A DNA stretch of 64,000 nucleotides from Phialocephala subalpina (lineage: Eukaryota > Ascomycota > Leotiomycetes > Helotiales > Mollisiaceae), in the NCBI GenBank assembly GCA_900073065.1, contig FJOG01000033.1, positions 544,326-608,325 on the forward strand. The letters are read 5' to 3'. Below are positions 11,426 to 23,666 of this stretch, piece by piece; the stretch's first letter is position 1; each line of letters starts with the position of its first letter. A program made the translations under genes and the position numbers. The notes beneath the pieces are model-generated. The model was not told the DNA's origin, did no database searches, and was given only the letters and a program-made list of their open reading frames with translations.

Positions 11426-12186
11426 GATCTTTGAACTTTGAAATACTGCCCGTCTCCCCCTTATTTAACTTACATTATATTCATTCATCGCACTCTAACA
11501 TCATCTTTAGAAGGGCTGAAATCTGGATGTACGCGTATCATGAATCAATTTTCTCCCTCTTGTGTGTCGCATGGGGTTAGTAAGCTTGCCGCTATTGCTC
11601 AGGCACTAATCACCCTCGGCTCAGTCAACTCGCCTGAGCTGCATGAGCACCCTGAGCACCCTAAGAAGCCCACTTGAGCGCCCCAAGCAAGATCTATTAA
11701 ATCGTCACGTGTTTTGAGTACTCGCTTTTTAGCTAATTACGAAGGTACACTTGATCTAATGTTACGGCACTGGTCCAGCGATCACCTGACGAAGGCGCGG
11801 CTAAGGGACACGTGACGGAACCCCGTGTATATAAGCGATCCACACCTCACTCTCCTCCTCTTCTCTTCTTCTTTCCTTAGCTTTAGATTCTAATTATTAG
11901 GCAATCCACTCCTTAGGGACTCCGACCTGTTCGTTCAGCGTCTCTCCTTATACCTAGTGACCGAGCCGCTACACAATACACTAGTCCGAGCTCGGTTAGG
12001 ATGCTGATACGGCCTTATCGCGTTGGCGACGGGACCTACCGTTGCTGTATGGATTTCCGTGAGCTGGCGTACAGCTGTGTTTTCAGCTCTCCGCAAAAAG
12101 CATTTTCAGACAACGTGTCGAGAGATTTGCCATCATTCTTCGCCGTCACTTCTGTCGCCAACGAAAACTAAAATCGTGGAGGTAGC
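11426..12186. other. Repeat-like flank and promoter region of the NACHT gene
   Basis: From about 11590 to 11690 there are several copies of CTCAG/CTGAG-type words, including CACCCTCGGCTCAG, which recurs at 16981-16994 beyond the NACHT gene. A TATA-like TGTATATAAG near 11826 is followed by a pyrimidine-rich tract and TCCGAGCTCGGTTAGGA, reminiscent of an LTR or a strong promoter. No coding sequence was recognised. Confidence 0.35.
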
Positions 12187-15100
12187 ATGGAACCCATCTC
12201 GGCGCTCGCATTCGCCTGTAATATACTGGAGCTCGTCGGGATCGCCATCGAGACAGGCAAAGCCATCAAAGAGATCTACGACTCTCCCTCAGGGACAAGG
12301 GAGAAAGAACAAGACCTTCAAGGGCAGGCAGAAACTCTGGATACCATTTTGAAGGGTCTCCAAGATGCGCGCACTCAAGTCAGCAGTGGGCGGGTAGATT
12401 CTCGAATGGAGGAAATCTCCACAAAGTCCATCTTTATCTCATTGGCAATCCAGAAAGTCGTTGAAAAGTGCAAGCGGAAGGACAAGTCCATTATATCCGC
12501 GACCAAATCCGCTTTCCAGCTTTGGCTTCATAAGTCGGACATCGAAGATCTCCAGACGGAGCTGGAGAAGCAGCAGAAAGCACTGACAAATTTGACTACT
12601 ACCCAAATTCTGTGCGTCCGAGGTTGAACTTTAACTTGTCAAGTCGTGCTAAATCTTTTTCTAGAGTCGACGTCGGCAAGCTCAAGACTCAGCTGCAATA
12701 CGCAAGCCAACGAATGGAGAGCCAGATGCAGCATGCAGGAGAGCAACAGGGTCTTATGCTGGAGAGTCTATACACTCTTGATAGCCACCTCAGAGACGTG
12801 GCTAAGACAGAACCGATCCTTGAACAGCTGAGGACGATTTATGATGCCGTTACGGGAGCCTCAGACGGCATGAGAGTGATTAGGCTCCTCGAGATTTTAC
12901 GCTTCCCGTCCATGAATGACAGATTCCACAATGTCAGAGATTCCGCCCCAGACACCTTCGAATGGTTGTTCCATGATCCCGAATTTCTCCTCGAAGAACA
13001 ACCTGGGTTAACAATCTCGTTTTCCGACTGGCTAAAAACCGGCTCTGGCATCTTCCACATTGAAGGAAAACCAGGTTCTGGCAAGTCGACCCTAATGAAG
13101 TTTATCTGCGAACACGATCGCAAGATGACTCTTCTAAAGGAGTGGGCTGGTGACAAAAAGCTTATCGATTCGCAGTTCTTCTTCTGGAGGATTGGTTCCC
13201 GGGAGGAAAAAAGTTTGGGGGGTCTTATTCGCGGTCTTATTAGCAGCATTATTCAACAAAACCCGCACTTGGCCCGGGTTCTCTTCCCAAGGCTCTGGGA
13301 TCCTAAAGATCCGCGGAGCTCGCCAATTACAGCAAGAATGGAGTTAGGGGATAAGGAAGTCTTGGGGGCTTTTGACCGGCTAACCCAGGAAAGGCTCGTT
13401 AGTGAGCAGTACCGCATCTGCTTTTTCATCGACGGTCTCGATGAATTCGACGAAAGCCACGGCTATACCTGCTACGATCTTACCCTCAAACTTCAAAAGT
13501 GGGTCGACACCTCAGCTGGCCATATCAAGTTCTGCGTTTCTAGCCGCATGCTGCTTGTATTCAACAACGCATTCGATGCAAGCCAACGCATTACCATCCA
13601 AAAGTTCACCAAGAGGGACATCCAGCAACTAGTGAAGCAGAAGCTTGAAGAAAACGATCAGTTTAAGAAGCTCCGAGAAACTGAAGAGATAAGATGTATG
13701 GAGCTCAAGCAACAGATCCTCGACAACGCTGATGGCGTTTTCCTTTGGGTCACCGTCCTGCTCAACCTTCTTGAAGACGCGCTTATTAGCAAAGATACCA
13801 TGACACAGCTCGAAAGTATCGTGACGGATGCCCCGGCTGAGCTTAACGCATTCTTTAGGCACATTCTCGACTCGATTCCTAAGCGCTATCGTCGCAATTC
13901 TTTCATACTCCTTGCGCTGTCCATGAGAAAGGTTGGGATACTCCTTGTCGACGACGCCCGGGATCAGAAGTACACCGTATACGACCGTCTCTATTCCGAC
14001 CTAGGCACGCCTATGACCCTGCTGTCGTGCTCGTACCTTCTGGAGACGCTGGAAGAGCGGGGATTTCTTGACGCCGACAAGGATATCCCAGAAATCTTCA
14101 CAATCGACATGGGTGAAGTTGGGAAGCGGACTGAACTTGCAAAGACTAAAGTGCTCAAACATTGTCGAGGTCTTCTAGAGTCTCGCGATGAAGCGGACCG
14201 GGCGGTGGTAGTATTCACACACCGGTCTATCCCCGAATTCCTACAGCAATTCTTCAATCACAATTCCGATGTCCACGGCCTGGTTGATAAGTTCGTCGGC
14301 GAGCTTCTCGCATGGACGTATCGAATCGAAATTCAGTACTGTCAAAACATTGCGATTGCAGAGCAGCGCAAACAAGACCACTACCTTGCTGTCAGTGACA
14401 GTCACAGTCCCGGCGAATACACCATCTCGCTAGTTGCCAGGCTACGTCAAACACCGTTGGAGAAGAACGACCTGACGTGCCGCCTACTTCACGCCATCGA
14501 CAAAGACCTCCTGCGAAACTACTGGAGCACGACGGATCTCCGCGAGCTGCCCGAGAAAGCTTACAATTGGGGGAAATTCATTGACGACGACGATCAAACG
14601 AGTTTCGAGAATACATCCTGCCTTGCAGCGACTTCCCTAGTAGGCTTGCACGAGTACATTACGTGGTATATTAAAGAGGTCTCCACTCCTCCCATTGAGC
14701 AGATTGACTGTACGTACATTGCAAAGTCTTGTTACCTGGGTTAGAGATGTATTGGGGGTCTTTATAAGTATAGATAAGTACGATAAGACTGCCAAGTGTC
14801 TTACTCCTAAAACGCGTTTTTAACTGGGCTAATTCTCTTTTCCAATTCACCGAACTGGGAAGTCACTAACTTTTGAGATCGAAGGGTATTACCTGAATCT
14901 CTTGCAAACTCATATCATAATGGTTGACGAGATTGAATCCCCCTTTGTCGAGTTCACCAACATCGTCGTCCGCGAACTGTTTAAAGCGGGACTGTCACCA
15001 AACACTATTTTGCGACACAATTTCTTAGGCAACGGCGATACCGTCGACAACGACAGTCTGAAGAGAATGGGTATGATAGGAGAAGGCCCGGAGGCAACGC

Positions 15101-16313
15101 CTCTCTTGGAAGCACAACTCCCGGAGTACCGCAGCCATTCACTAGATGAGATCTGCGATAGTGGCGCTCATAGTGGCGAAAAGAGCAGTTGCAATGCCCG
15201 AGTTCAGGATAACGCCGACCGTGGGCGAAAAGCCAGCGACAGTGGTGTCGGCTACGAGAAAAGTGCCAGCAGGGACACGGCCCAGCGCTACGACAACAGC
15301 GGTGATAGTTACAGCAAGCATAGCATCAGTAATAATCCGAGTGGCGACAGAAAAGAGGACCAGGGCATCAAGGAGGATGCTGCGCTCGTAGCAGGCACTC
15401 CAGAGCAGCCGGTCTGGCTGGAACAGGAGAAAAATAACAGTAATCATGGCAACGATGACAAGGCCTATAGCAGTAAAGAGAACGTTACCCATAGCGACAG
15501 TGGTCCGATTGAGGACTCCAGCGATGACCTCGTCGACACCTCCTTTCAGTACGGGGAAATCCGCCGCCGGAATAGCAGCAAACTAATCAGAGACGAAGGC
15601 GAGTCTGAGAAACCAAACCTCAAGAATAACCGCAAATTGTCGATCTGGCACGCCTTGGCTCGCAGCACGTGCTTCAAGATTTTCAAGAACGTCCTTCGCG
15701 AAGATGAGCCCTCCCCAGCCCTCTGGACACTAGCTGAGATTTGGCTCGATTTTGGGGCGGACCCCCGCATCGTCTTCTTGCAGAAATCCACAATAGAAAC
15801 TGAAGAAATGTACAAGCCAGGCCGCAGAGCGCTAATCACGATGGATACAGTGGACAGGGTCAATATAGCCGTCGCTAAGGAAGAAGAAGATACAGGATCA
15901 CGTACTCGTCGGACCCACAACCGGCGGCAGAACCGACGCTTAGCCCCGTTGCTGGCAAACCTCTTCGAGGCGCACGACGGCAGCTTCTCAATGGAGGAAT
16001 ACGTCCATTTCCTCAACCCTCCCAACTGTGAGAAGCTTCTCGAGCTCATGAAACGCAACAGGCGTGTTTGCGATGAAGCCGACCGCGTCCGGGCTGAGAA
16101 GGCCTTGAAGGAGAAATCGACGCGAGAGCCCCTAATCAACACCACCACAAGAAAACTTTCGCAAATTGTCGCATTTGGGAGCTTTCCCAAAAGCTGGTTA
16201 CTACTCAGTGAGTTTGACTGTCCCTTCTAAGTACAATTACTGCTAAAATAGCCTCAGGTTTTCTGTTTGCCTCAGTGGTGGCATATCTTCTTATGTCTTT
16301 TTTTGCTAGCTAA
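12187..16313 (+). CDS. NACHT-domain NLR-like protein with disordered C-terminal half and terminal membrane helix
   Basis: Exons 12187-12611, 12665-14709, 14885-16207 and 16252-16313 give 1284 residues. Residues 1-~140 resemble the helical HeLo-like/SesA-like N-terminal domains of fungal NLRs. The NACHT core has Walker A GKPGSGKST, Walker B ICFFIDGLDEFDE and a sensor stretch FCVSSRML. After a winged-helix-like region comes a long Ser/Asp/Asn-rich, probably disordered segment (encoded at about 15060-15560), a short ankyrin-like patch (WHALARSTC...DFGADPR), a basic RRTHNRRQNRR patch, and, if the last intron (16208-16251, 44 nt) is used, a C-terminal hydrophobic helix. There are no tandem WD40, ANK or TPR repeats. 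Fungal NLRs control non-self recognition and regulated cell death; a specific role here is inference. Without the last intron the protein would end at 16230. Confidence 0.75.
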
Positions 16314-17252
16314 GATACCTATATAGTTTACCGTTTTCCATCTTATTTTTCTTCCTTATTCTTATAGGGGTAATCTGCGATCACGGGCTTGGCGAAGCAA
16401 AGTCCGATCACGTGACTTACAACACGTGATTATGCAACGACTGCTCAGCATCCTCTTCTTATCCTCTCTTACGTCTCACTCTCACCTCTCACGTGCTCTT
16501 ATATAAGAAGTTGCTCACACGCCTGGTAAGCCTAAAGTAAAACGTGCCAAGACCTTTGCCAAGACTTGGATTTTGCCTAGAACATACCGTTTCTTGTACC
16601 TTATTGCCTCGCCGCCGTAGGATTACTTCTCTACTCGCTACGCTCGCTACGAGAAGCAATAAGTTAGGCAATAGCTTTATAAATAGAGGTTATACGTTCA
16701 AATATAATAAATGTTAAATTGGTGTTCAGTAAATTGCAAGGCTAAATTACTAATCACGTGCTCTTTGACAAGAGGGATCCAAAATCGGCTCTGGCAGAAA
16801 CCCTGCAAGGGAGCAGAAACGAATTCCTGGGCAAAATTCGGTATGTAAACTGTAGCCGGGGCATACAAGAGGCCAAAATAGGTTCCATATTATAGTGCGC
16901 AGGCTGACTCGGGTCGTGCTTAGGACGCTCAAGATACTCAGGCTCTGCTCAGGCTCTGCTCAAGCACGCTGAGGCATGCTCACCCTCGGCTCAGGTATGC
17001 TCACCCTCAGCTCCGGTTAAAGCAGCAGCTACTCGCGTCCGGAGGCTAAAACGGAACCAGCGAAAGAAAAAATTAATCCTGAGTTATATGGGGGATTTCA
17101 AGATTCAGAAGCGGCACGAGCTCCCCCTTTGTCCTAAGCGAGACTAATCACAAAGTTTGATTAAACACTGCGCAGCGTCCCAGACCGGGCAACAACGAAA
17201 GTGGAGATTTACATCATTAAGCATTAGTCACTACTATACTTATCCCCAGCAG
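16314..17252. other. Repeat-like intergenic region
   Basis: Contains two CACGTG-type palindromes near 16400-16430, an inverted repeat TCGCTACGCTCGCTACGA near 16636, and at about 16930-17010 a run of GCTCAGGCTCTGCTCAGG-like words sharing CACCCTCGGCTCAG with 11590-11690. It looks like decayed transposon ends. No gene was seen. Confidence 0.35.
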
Positions 17253-19050
17253 CTATTCGTTTTCTTTTACACTCTTTAACGCCACATCGGAGCCCTTTTC
17301 CAAGTCCAACGTCTCTATTCCTGTACCTTGTTCTTCCTTCTCTCTCCTCAAAATGGCCCAACTCCACATCGGCAGCTCTTGCACCTCCTTCACCGACACA
17401 TCAACCACCTTATCCTTTCCATTCTTCGACCTTGAGCTTTCCGCGATACTGGTTCTCTTCTCTTTCTCCGACGAAGTCGGCAGCTCGCACATCACCGAAG
17501 CATCCAACTCACACTTACAAAGCGTGTGGTCCAACTCCGGCCTCGGCGCTTCGCAGTTCTGTAACTCGGCTGGAATTTCTCCTTTCAGCTCATACATCCG
17601 TATCAGCTGAAGTTGATGAAGGAGCATGCACTCTGGATCATGGTCGAGCTCATGAAGTTGTGCTGACTCTCCAGGTAGTTCAGCTTTGCCACCACTGTGG
17701 CTGAAGTCAGATTCACTGCCTTTCCATTCTCCGATGCTTTCTGGTCGAGGAGCGTTGGGAATTGCTCGCTTCCGGCGTGAGAGGAGCCAAGCAACGATGG
17801 CAGCGACGATCAAGAAACCAACACTTGCTCCTATCGAGGCTCCGATCGTGATCTTCTTGTTGTTGGTGTCTTTCTCTTGACGTTGAATGGGAGCAGTTGT
17901 GTTGGTCGTTGTATTTGGAGGAGTTGCCGCCTTCACGACGGTGTATGGCGCGAAGCTCCAATCCGTCATTATCGACTGGATCATCTGTCCGCCTGAGATG
18001 TAGAACACGGAAGCGGTTTGTTTTGTTGCGTTCACTGAGGTAACAGCTGCCACCGGGGCATTTGATGTGTCTGCCAGCGGCAATATTGAATTTTCCGTGA
18101 GAGGTTGAGCTTGCCAGGTCTGTCCTCCGTCTCGCGACCATATCCATTGAAATTGCCTTAGATTGTCAATGTAGAATAACATTGGCCATTGATTGTATAC
18201 GATGGTCGAGAATGTACCATTTTCAGCATTCCAATTTGGCAGATAGTCGATAGTAGGAGCTGTCGTCGTTCAGAAGATTTCCGCAGAGTGATCAATCAAC
18301 ACGTACCTTGACTCCAAGTCTGTGTATCATTGATATATGTCGAGCGGTTGTTCACAAAAGGTATAATCTTATCATTGGATGCTTGGTATATAGTTTGTTG
18401 CGCCGGAACGGTGTCGTTGGGACTCTGAACAAATGTCGTTGCCAGGGCAGATGAGTTCGCGACTGTGACATTGTTCACGAGAGTTCCATCGGCCCAGTAC
18501 GTGACGAGACCTTTTGTTGTGTTGGAATAACTCAGCTGTCGGACCGAGCCTTGAGTGTCTTCGTAAGTCACGCGATATCCAAAGTCGGCGGATAGTAAGG
18601 ATGATGATAGTCCTGTTCCCGATCTGACTGGAACTGTAACCTTAGTGGAAATGATAAGCGCTCCGTAATTGGAGCATTCGCCTGAGCTGTATCTGCACTT
18701 GAACAACTGCTGGGCGATACTGTTGTTGGCGATCTGATAGAATATCGCCCCCTAATTGGCGTGAGTACCTACAGAAGGGACACAAGGGCGAAACATACGT
18801 ATACAGTATTTGGATTGCTATATCCACTCACGGCGACTGACGTCCCATTCTTTGGCGGGTAGGTAGGAGCAAATGATTTCATGTCACTGAAACCTTGCTG
18901 CCCGTAAACATTGTATGAAAAATTCCCAGAAAGGGTATTCAGCGATATAATAGTAGGACCTGTGCTAGAATAGAAAGCACCAATAGATTGGGCACGCGAA
19001 AGTGACGAAAGGATGCAAGTGGCAAATGACAACAAAAGTTTGGGACGCAT
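17253..19050 (-). CDS. Lectin-like type I membrane protein
   Basis: Exons 19050-18799, 18751-18307 and 18259-17253 give 567 residues. There is a signal peptide (first ~20 residues ending SRAQS), then an extracellular region of about 300 residues rich in NxT/S sites with repeated short beta-type motifs (YSNTTKGLVTYWADG, WSRDGGQTWQAQPL) resembling fucose-specific-lectin-like propellers. A membrane helix (ASIGASVGFLIVAAIVAWLL) is followed by RRKR and a ~150-residue acidic/basic cytoplasmic tail. I infer a cell-surface glycan-binding or sensing protein. The lectin assignment is tentative because sugar-binding residues could not be checked by alignment. Confidence 0.7.
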
Positions 19051-21666
19051 GATGACCGTCGAAGAAGGTAGACAGAAACCTCGTTGACAAAGCGGAACAT
19101 TGAAGGCTTTCTCGAGACTTATTGTACTCAGAGAGTGTGATCAAGATCCACAGAGAGGGTGTGACAGCTGCTCGAAAAAGAATCAGATATCGCTAAGCAC
19201 TGCAGAATGTTCCACACATCTCCCCTTCAAATGCACTTCATATCGTTGGAGGAGTAATAGCCCCCACCAATTCGGGCCCAAATAGTGGAGATCTCATTCA
19301 GCACGGTTCCTAATTTGGAGAAGCTGAAGTGACTTGAGGCCTCCATTTGCTCCACGCAACTTCTTGCAGTCTCTTGGAGATTCTAAATAGCAAAACAAAA
19401 GCACAACCCCTTGGCAATCTTCGGTCCTTCCATTATTCCGATAGGGTTTGGCGAACGATTCGGGTAGGTGAGAAGGGGCTTAGTCAATCTGTATGCGGAT
19501 GCGGTGAATAATCGCATTGCATAAGGTGGGTCGGAGAATTTCCGCACGTGCGCCTCATTGACTTGATTCTATTGTGAGCACAATAGGCGCGGATCTTGCT
19601 GCATTGGCCATTCAGGTTCTCTCAAGTACCCAAGCCACAGTTTGAGGGGTATTTTAACGACCCCAATCCAATAGTCAGTCTTATTCTGCGCAGAGTGCTA
19701 GCTGAGGTCGCACCCCTTCAACATCCCTGCAAATTATCAGATCTGACCCCTCAAGGAAATTGAAGCAACCAACTGGAACGTGTTGTCGGACATTCGAGAT
19801 CTGTACTGTTTGCTGGAACCCAGCAGAACAATTCTAGCATTTGGCCCCATGCACTGGAAGAGTAAGTCCGAGACAAGTTGAGCAGAGTTGGAACTAGCCG
19901 GAGCCATTGATCCATTGGCTGTTGGGACAGGCAGTCAAGAAAATGTGCTTGGCGTGGCTTCAAAGTTCTGCCCACGCGCAAGATTTTCGGTCGCAATGGT
20001 AACAACGGTCATCGGCAGGGCCGGTGATCCTGTACTGGTGAATCTCGTTAATCCCTTTCTGTCGTTGAATGGTCCTGAATCAATCTTCTTGGAAACGGAG
20101 AGGAATTCGATGGCGGGACAGACGTGACTAATGCTCCGAGCTGCATGTTGTTGTCGACGATGGAAAAGGCTCTGCGAGCCGTTCTTTGGAGGCAATGGTA
20201 TGGTGATCTGTTCCAGCTGAAAACTTCCAAGGACAGCCCTCATGCTTTTATGCTTCTTCTGATGTCCAGGGAATATCCATCAGAACAATACTGCCAAAGC
20301 CTGAGACTCTTCGATCGAAATGTTGCTGGACTTAATTTCTTCCCTGCAAGCGTTGGAACTTGTTTTCAAACCTCGAAACCACAAGCAAACACACATTTGA
20401 AGACATGATGAAGATGAGAGCCCACACGGATGACAATCTCCACCTCCAAATGGAGTGAGTACGATCGTTTGCGATGAGTATTGGGCGAGCTTGGGCGTTG
20501 ATTCATCTTTCAAACTGACGTTCGTCGACGAGCTTGAGGACGTGCGTCCACTATATAACTGCTGCCCAAGACCCGCCAGGGGTCCCGTCAGAACTAGGTT
20601 CTAGCAATGTGTCGGCCGCTGGTCAATCTTGATCTGCGTGTGGGTAGGTACTAGCCTATCTTCAATCAATAGATTCAAACTCATGCTAAACTCAACCCTA
20701 GAATCGGCAAGCTAGGGACCCAAGAGTACGGCACTCAATCTCACCCATGTAAGCCATGGATCCGAAAGATTGGTCGATTGTTTGCATAGCTGCGGGTAAA
20801 GTGCCCGACGCTTTGTCGTACAGATGCAATCGAACCATCGTGGTGGTACCGCGGTCGCTTATGAAGTTTTGGAAGTGGACAAGTTCAGGGGTAAGAACTC
20901 AGGACGTGGCATGCCGAGGAATCAGTGATCAACCAAGGAGCACCCTCAGCTACAGGCTCCACATTGGATTCGGACCATCAGGAGAGAGGAAGTGGAGTCG
21001 ACAGTCCTGAAATTGCGAGAAGAGGAGGTTGTGAAGGTTGAATGAAAGTATGAGCGAGGATGCACAAATGGTGACAATTCGTGTCGAAAGTGATGAAGTC
21101 GTCCTAGTCTTCAAGGTGTGCTCATGGTCGTTCATTCGAGAGAGCATGGGGTTCTGTGTCCAGACATATCGCCAGACATTGCGACGAGGCAGAAGCTGAA
21201 CGCGCGTGACGGTTTGTCGGCCGCCGTTATCGTCGCGCAATGCAGGGGGCTTATTCAGCAATGAAATGGAGTTCAGTCAAAATACGGGGTCCATGACCCC
21301 TACAGAATCGTTCCAGAACTACATATGTGAAGTCGAAGAGTGCTCAAGTTCAATGGACATCGAACACCCCAGTCAAACACCTGCTCTTGGCAACTTGGTT
21401 GCGGTGGCTCAGTCTCTATTCGGCTCCGTGATATCATTCCAGAGACCTCTATTCGTGAGTTCAACGAAGATTATAACCGATGTTGGGTTTTGGGGGCTGG
21501 TAGAAAGGTACGTGCTTTAATACGGACGTATGTGGTGCTTAGGTTCGATTGTCCTGCCAGGCACGTGACTCACATGTGTCACAAGTAGTTACCTGGGTCC
21601 ATCTGAAGGTCCCGCCAAACCAAGGATTTCAGCTCAGGAGCTCAGTGGGAAAAAGCGTATAAAGTT
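19051..21666. other. Long gap without a recognisable gene
   Basis: Overlapping short frames occur on both strands (for example minus 19935-20243 and plus 21206-21520), but none shows a family motif, signal peptide or clean splice structure. A decayed gene on the minus strand around 19750-20510 is possible and cannot be confirmed. Confidence 0.35.
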
Positions 21667-23666
21667 TCATGCCCCAACCTCTCTCACCTGCTGGGTACCC
21701 ACACCCTCCTCGACATGCTCAACATACTTCCCCTTCAATGCCTCAAACTCTCTTTCAGCACGCCAGGAAAGATGACTCTCCCCAGCAAACAAAAGATCCA
21801 AGTCCTCGAGATGGCGGTTCGCTGTCTCTATATAGAAAAGATAGGTCGGAATCAGCATCGCAAGGTTGATCAGGGCAAACAGAATAAAGACCCCTGTTTG
21901 TCAAGATCTCGGAGTCAGCTAACTTCTTTTGTGTTTCAAGAACAGATATTCATGCCTTGAGAGTGTATACGGAGCAACGCACTCCAGAGACAACACGAAA
22001 GAGGGAATAATTCTCTGAGAAATTAATGCTTACAGAATCCAATCGCGTTAATCAGATACGGGACGATCTCGTTGATGACCCCACCTGCGATTGAGAAAGC
22101 AACAGTGGCAAGAGCGACTCCTTTGGCTCGACTTGCGAGAGGGAAGATTTCAGTAGGATATACCCAGCATGTGGTCAGCCAGGTACTTCCATACATGAAG
22201 GTGTATAGGTAGAGGACAGCTGCGACTCCTCCGCCAAGGCGATTTGCTTCAGCTGTCTGTCCCTTTGCTGACTTCGAAACGACTTCGTGCGCCAGAATCC
22301 CTCCCACACCGAAGAGAGTTTAGCTTGGCATTTGATCATGGAGAATCTCACTCACATCAAGATAATACCCATCATCGTGGAACCAGCCAACATCAGCTTC
22401 CGCCTCCCAAACCTATCCGCGAGATAGATAGCGAGAGCTAGACTCGCTGTATAGCTGATGTAGTTCCCACCCGCCAACAACGCCGGCTTGTCGCCACCAT
22501 ACCCGGCCAACGTGAACATCTCCGGCGCATATGTAGCAATGAAGTCAATTCCCGTCAACTTCTGCATGACCTGAACACCAGCACCAAGAATGACTCTTCG
22601 TCTCGTGTGAAGTCTGTCTTTCGTGAACAGCATCGAATAAAAGCTGTGCGATGTGCTCGATGCTTCAAGTCGGATGGCGTCCTCGATCTCGAGCATCTCT
22701 TGTTCGATTTTGATGTCTGCGGGATCGAGTCGACATTGCATCAATACTTGACGCGCATCGTCGTGTTTCTCGATCTTGGTGAGGTGCCGGGGAGATTCGG
22801 GGTAGAAGGGCACAGCGACGAGGAGGACTAGAAGGAAGAAAGCTTGGAAGCCGAGAGGGAAACGCCATGCGAAAGGCGCGCTTTGCGTTTTGAGACAGCC
22901 GTACTCCATCCAATACACACTACGATGTTAGCATGATCTTGTTGGGGAGGGGTTTGAGAGTACATTGTTGAACCAGTGAGCGCCAGAGTGAACTCAACAG
23001 CTACGAACGCCCCTCTGAGGTGCGGGTCCGCGAGCTCAGAAGTCCAGATAGGGACAACGGTGTTGAGATGCCCACACCCAATGCCTCCAATAATTCGTGC
23101 GAAAGCCATCCAGGTGAAGTTTTGTGCTGAGGCCTGCAAAGCCGCCCCGAGTATCCCCCACAGACATCCGAGCTCGATTGTCTTCAGTCGTCCGATACGG
23201 TCGGCATAGTGGCCAACACAGATTGCTCCTGTGGTAGTGTTAAAGACCGTCAAGACGTGGAGCAATGGACGGCATCTTACCGATAGCAAAGCCTCCAAAC
23301 CACAAGCTCACAAGCCCACCAATGGCAGCGGAGTCTCGATCAGATCCAGACGCTGCACCCATCAAGGTGAGATAGTCCTCGTTGGTGTTGACTAGACTCA
23401 TAACGCTTGCATCATAACCAAAGAACATGATAGCACATCCTGCTAAGGACAGAATGGCATACATCATTGGTTTTCCTGTGAGCTTTAAGCATCTTGTTGG
23501 TGAGTATCCTCCTGGTATGTATCTCGAGAAAGTAGATTCCTCTGTCAGGCGTATTAGCTTGATGCTCACTGAAGCAGATGTTTGATGCATGCTTACTTTG
23601 ATAAATGTTCACTGCAGGTCTCTGCACTGTTTCCAGTTGCTCTGCTTCAAGCTTCAAATCAGCCAT
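21667..23666 (-). CDS. MFS sugar transporter
   Basis: Start ATG at 23666; exons 23666-23597, 23541-23281, 23228-22964, 22919 to about 22357, about 22310-22030 and about 21900-21667. The motifs are those of the sugar porter family: GYDASVMS in helix 1, GHYADRIGRLKT loop, RIIGGIGCG, FAWRFPLGFQ, PESPRHL, QKLTGID, DRFGRRK, YPTEIFPLASRAKG, then a terminal helix and a cytoplasmic tail. Twelve helices are expected at the plasma membrane. The junction near 22310-22350 does not splice cleanly in frame with a canonical intron, so a one-base error or an unusual site is possible. The substrate (hexose, disaccharide or related polyol) is not deducible. Confidence 0.82.

Noticed and set aside
15142..15492. 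Minus-strand hydrophobic ORF opposite the NACHT gene
   Set aside because: It is the shadow of the Ser/Asp/Asn-rich coding segment on the plus strand; hydrophobicity arises from the complementary codons.
19751..20513. Minus-strand frames as a hydrolase gene
   Set aside because: Pieces look vaguely protein-like but no motif, start or splice model could be supported.
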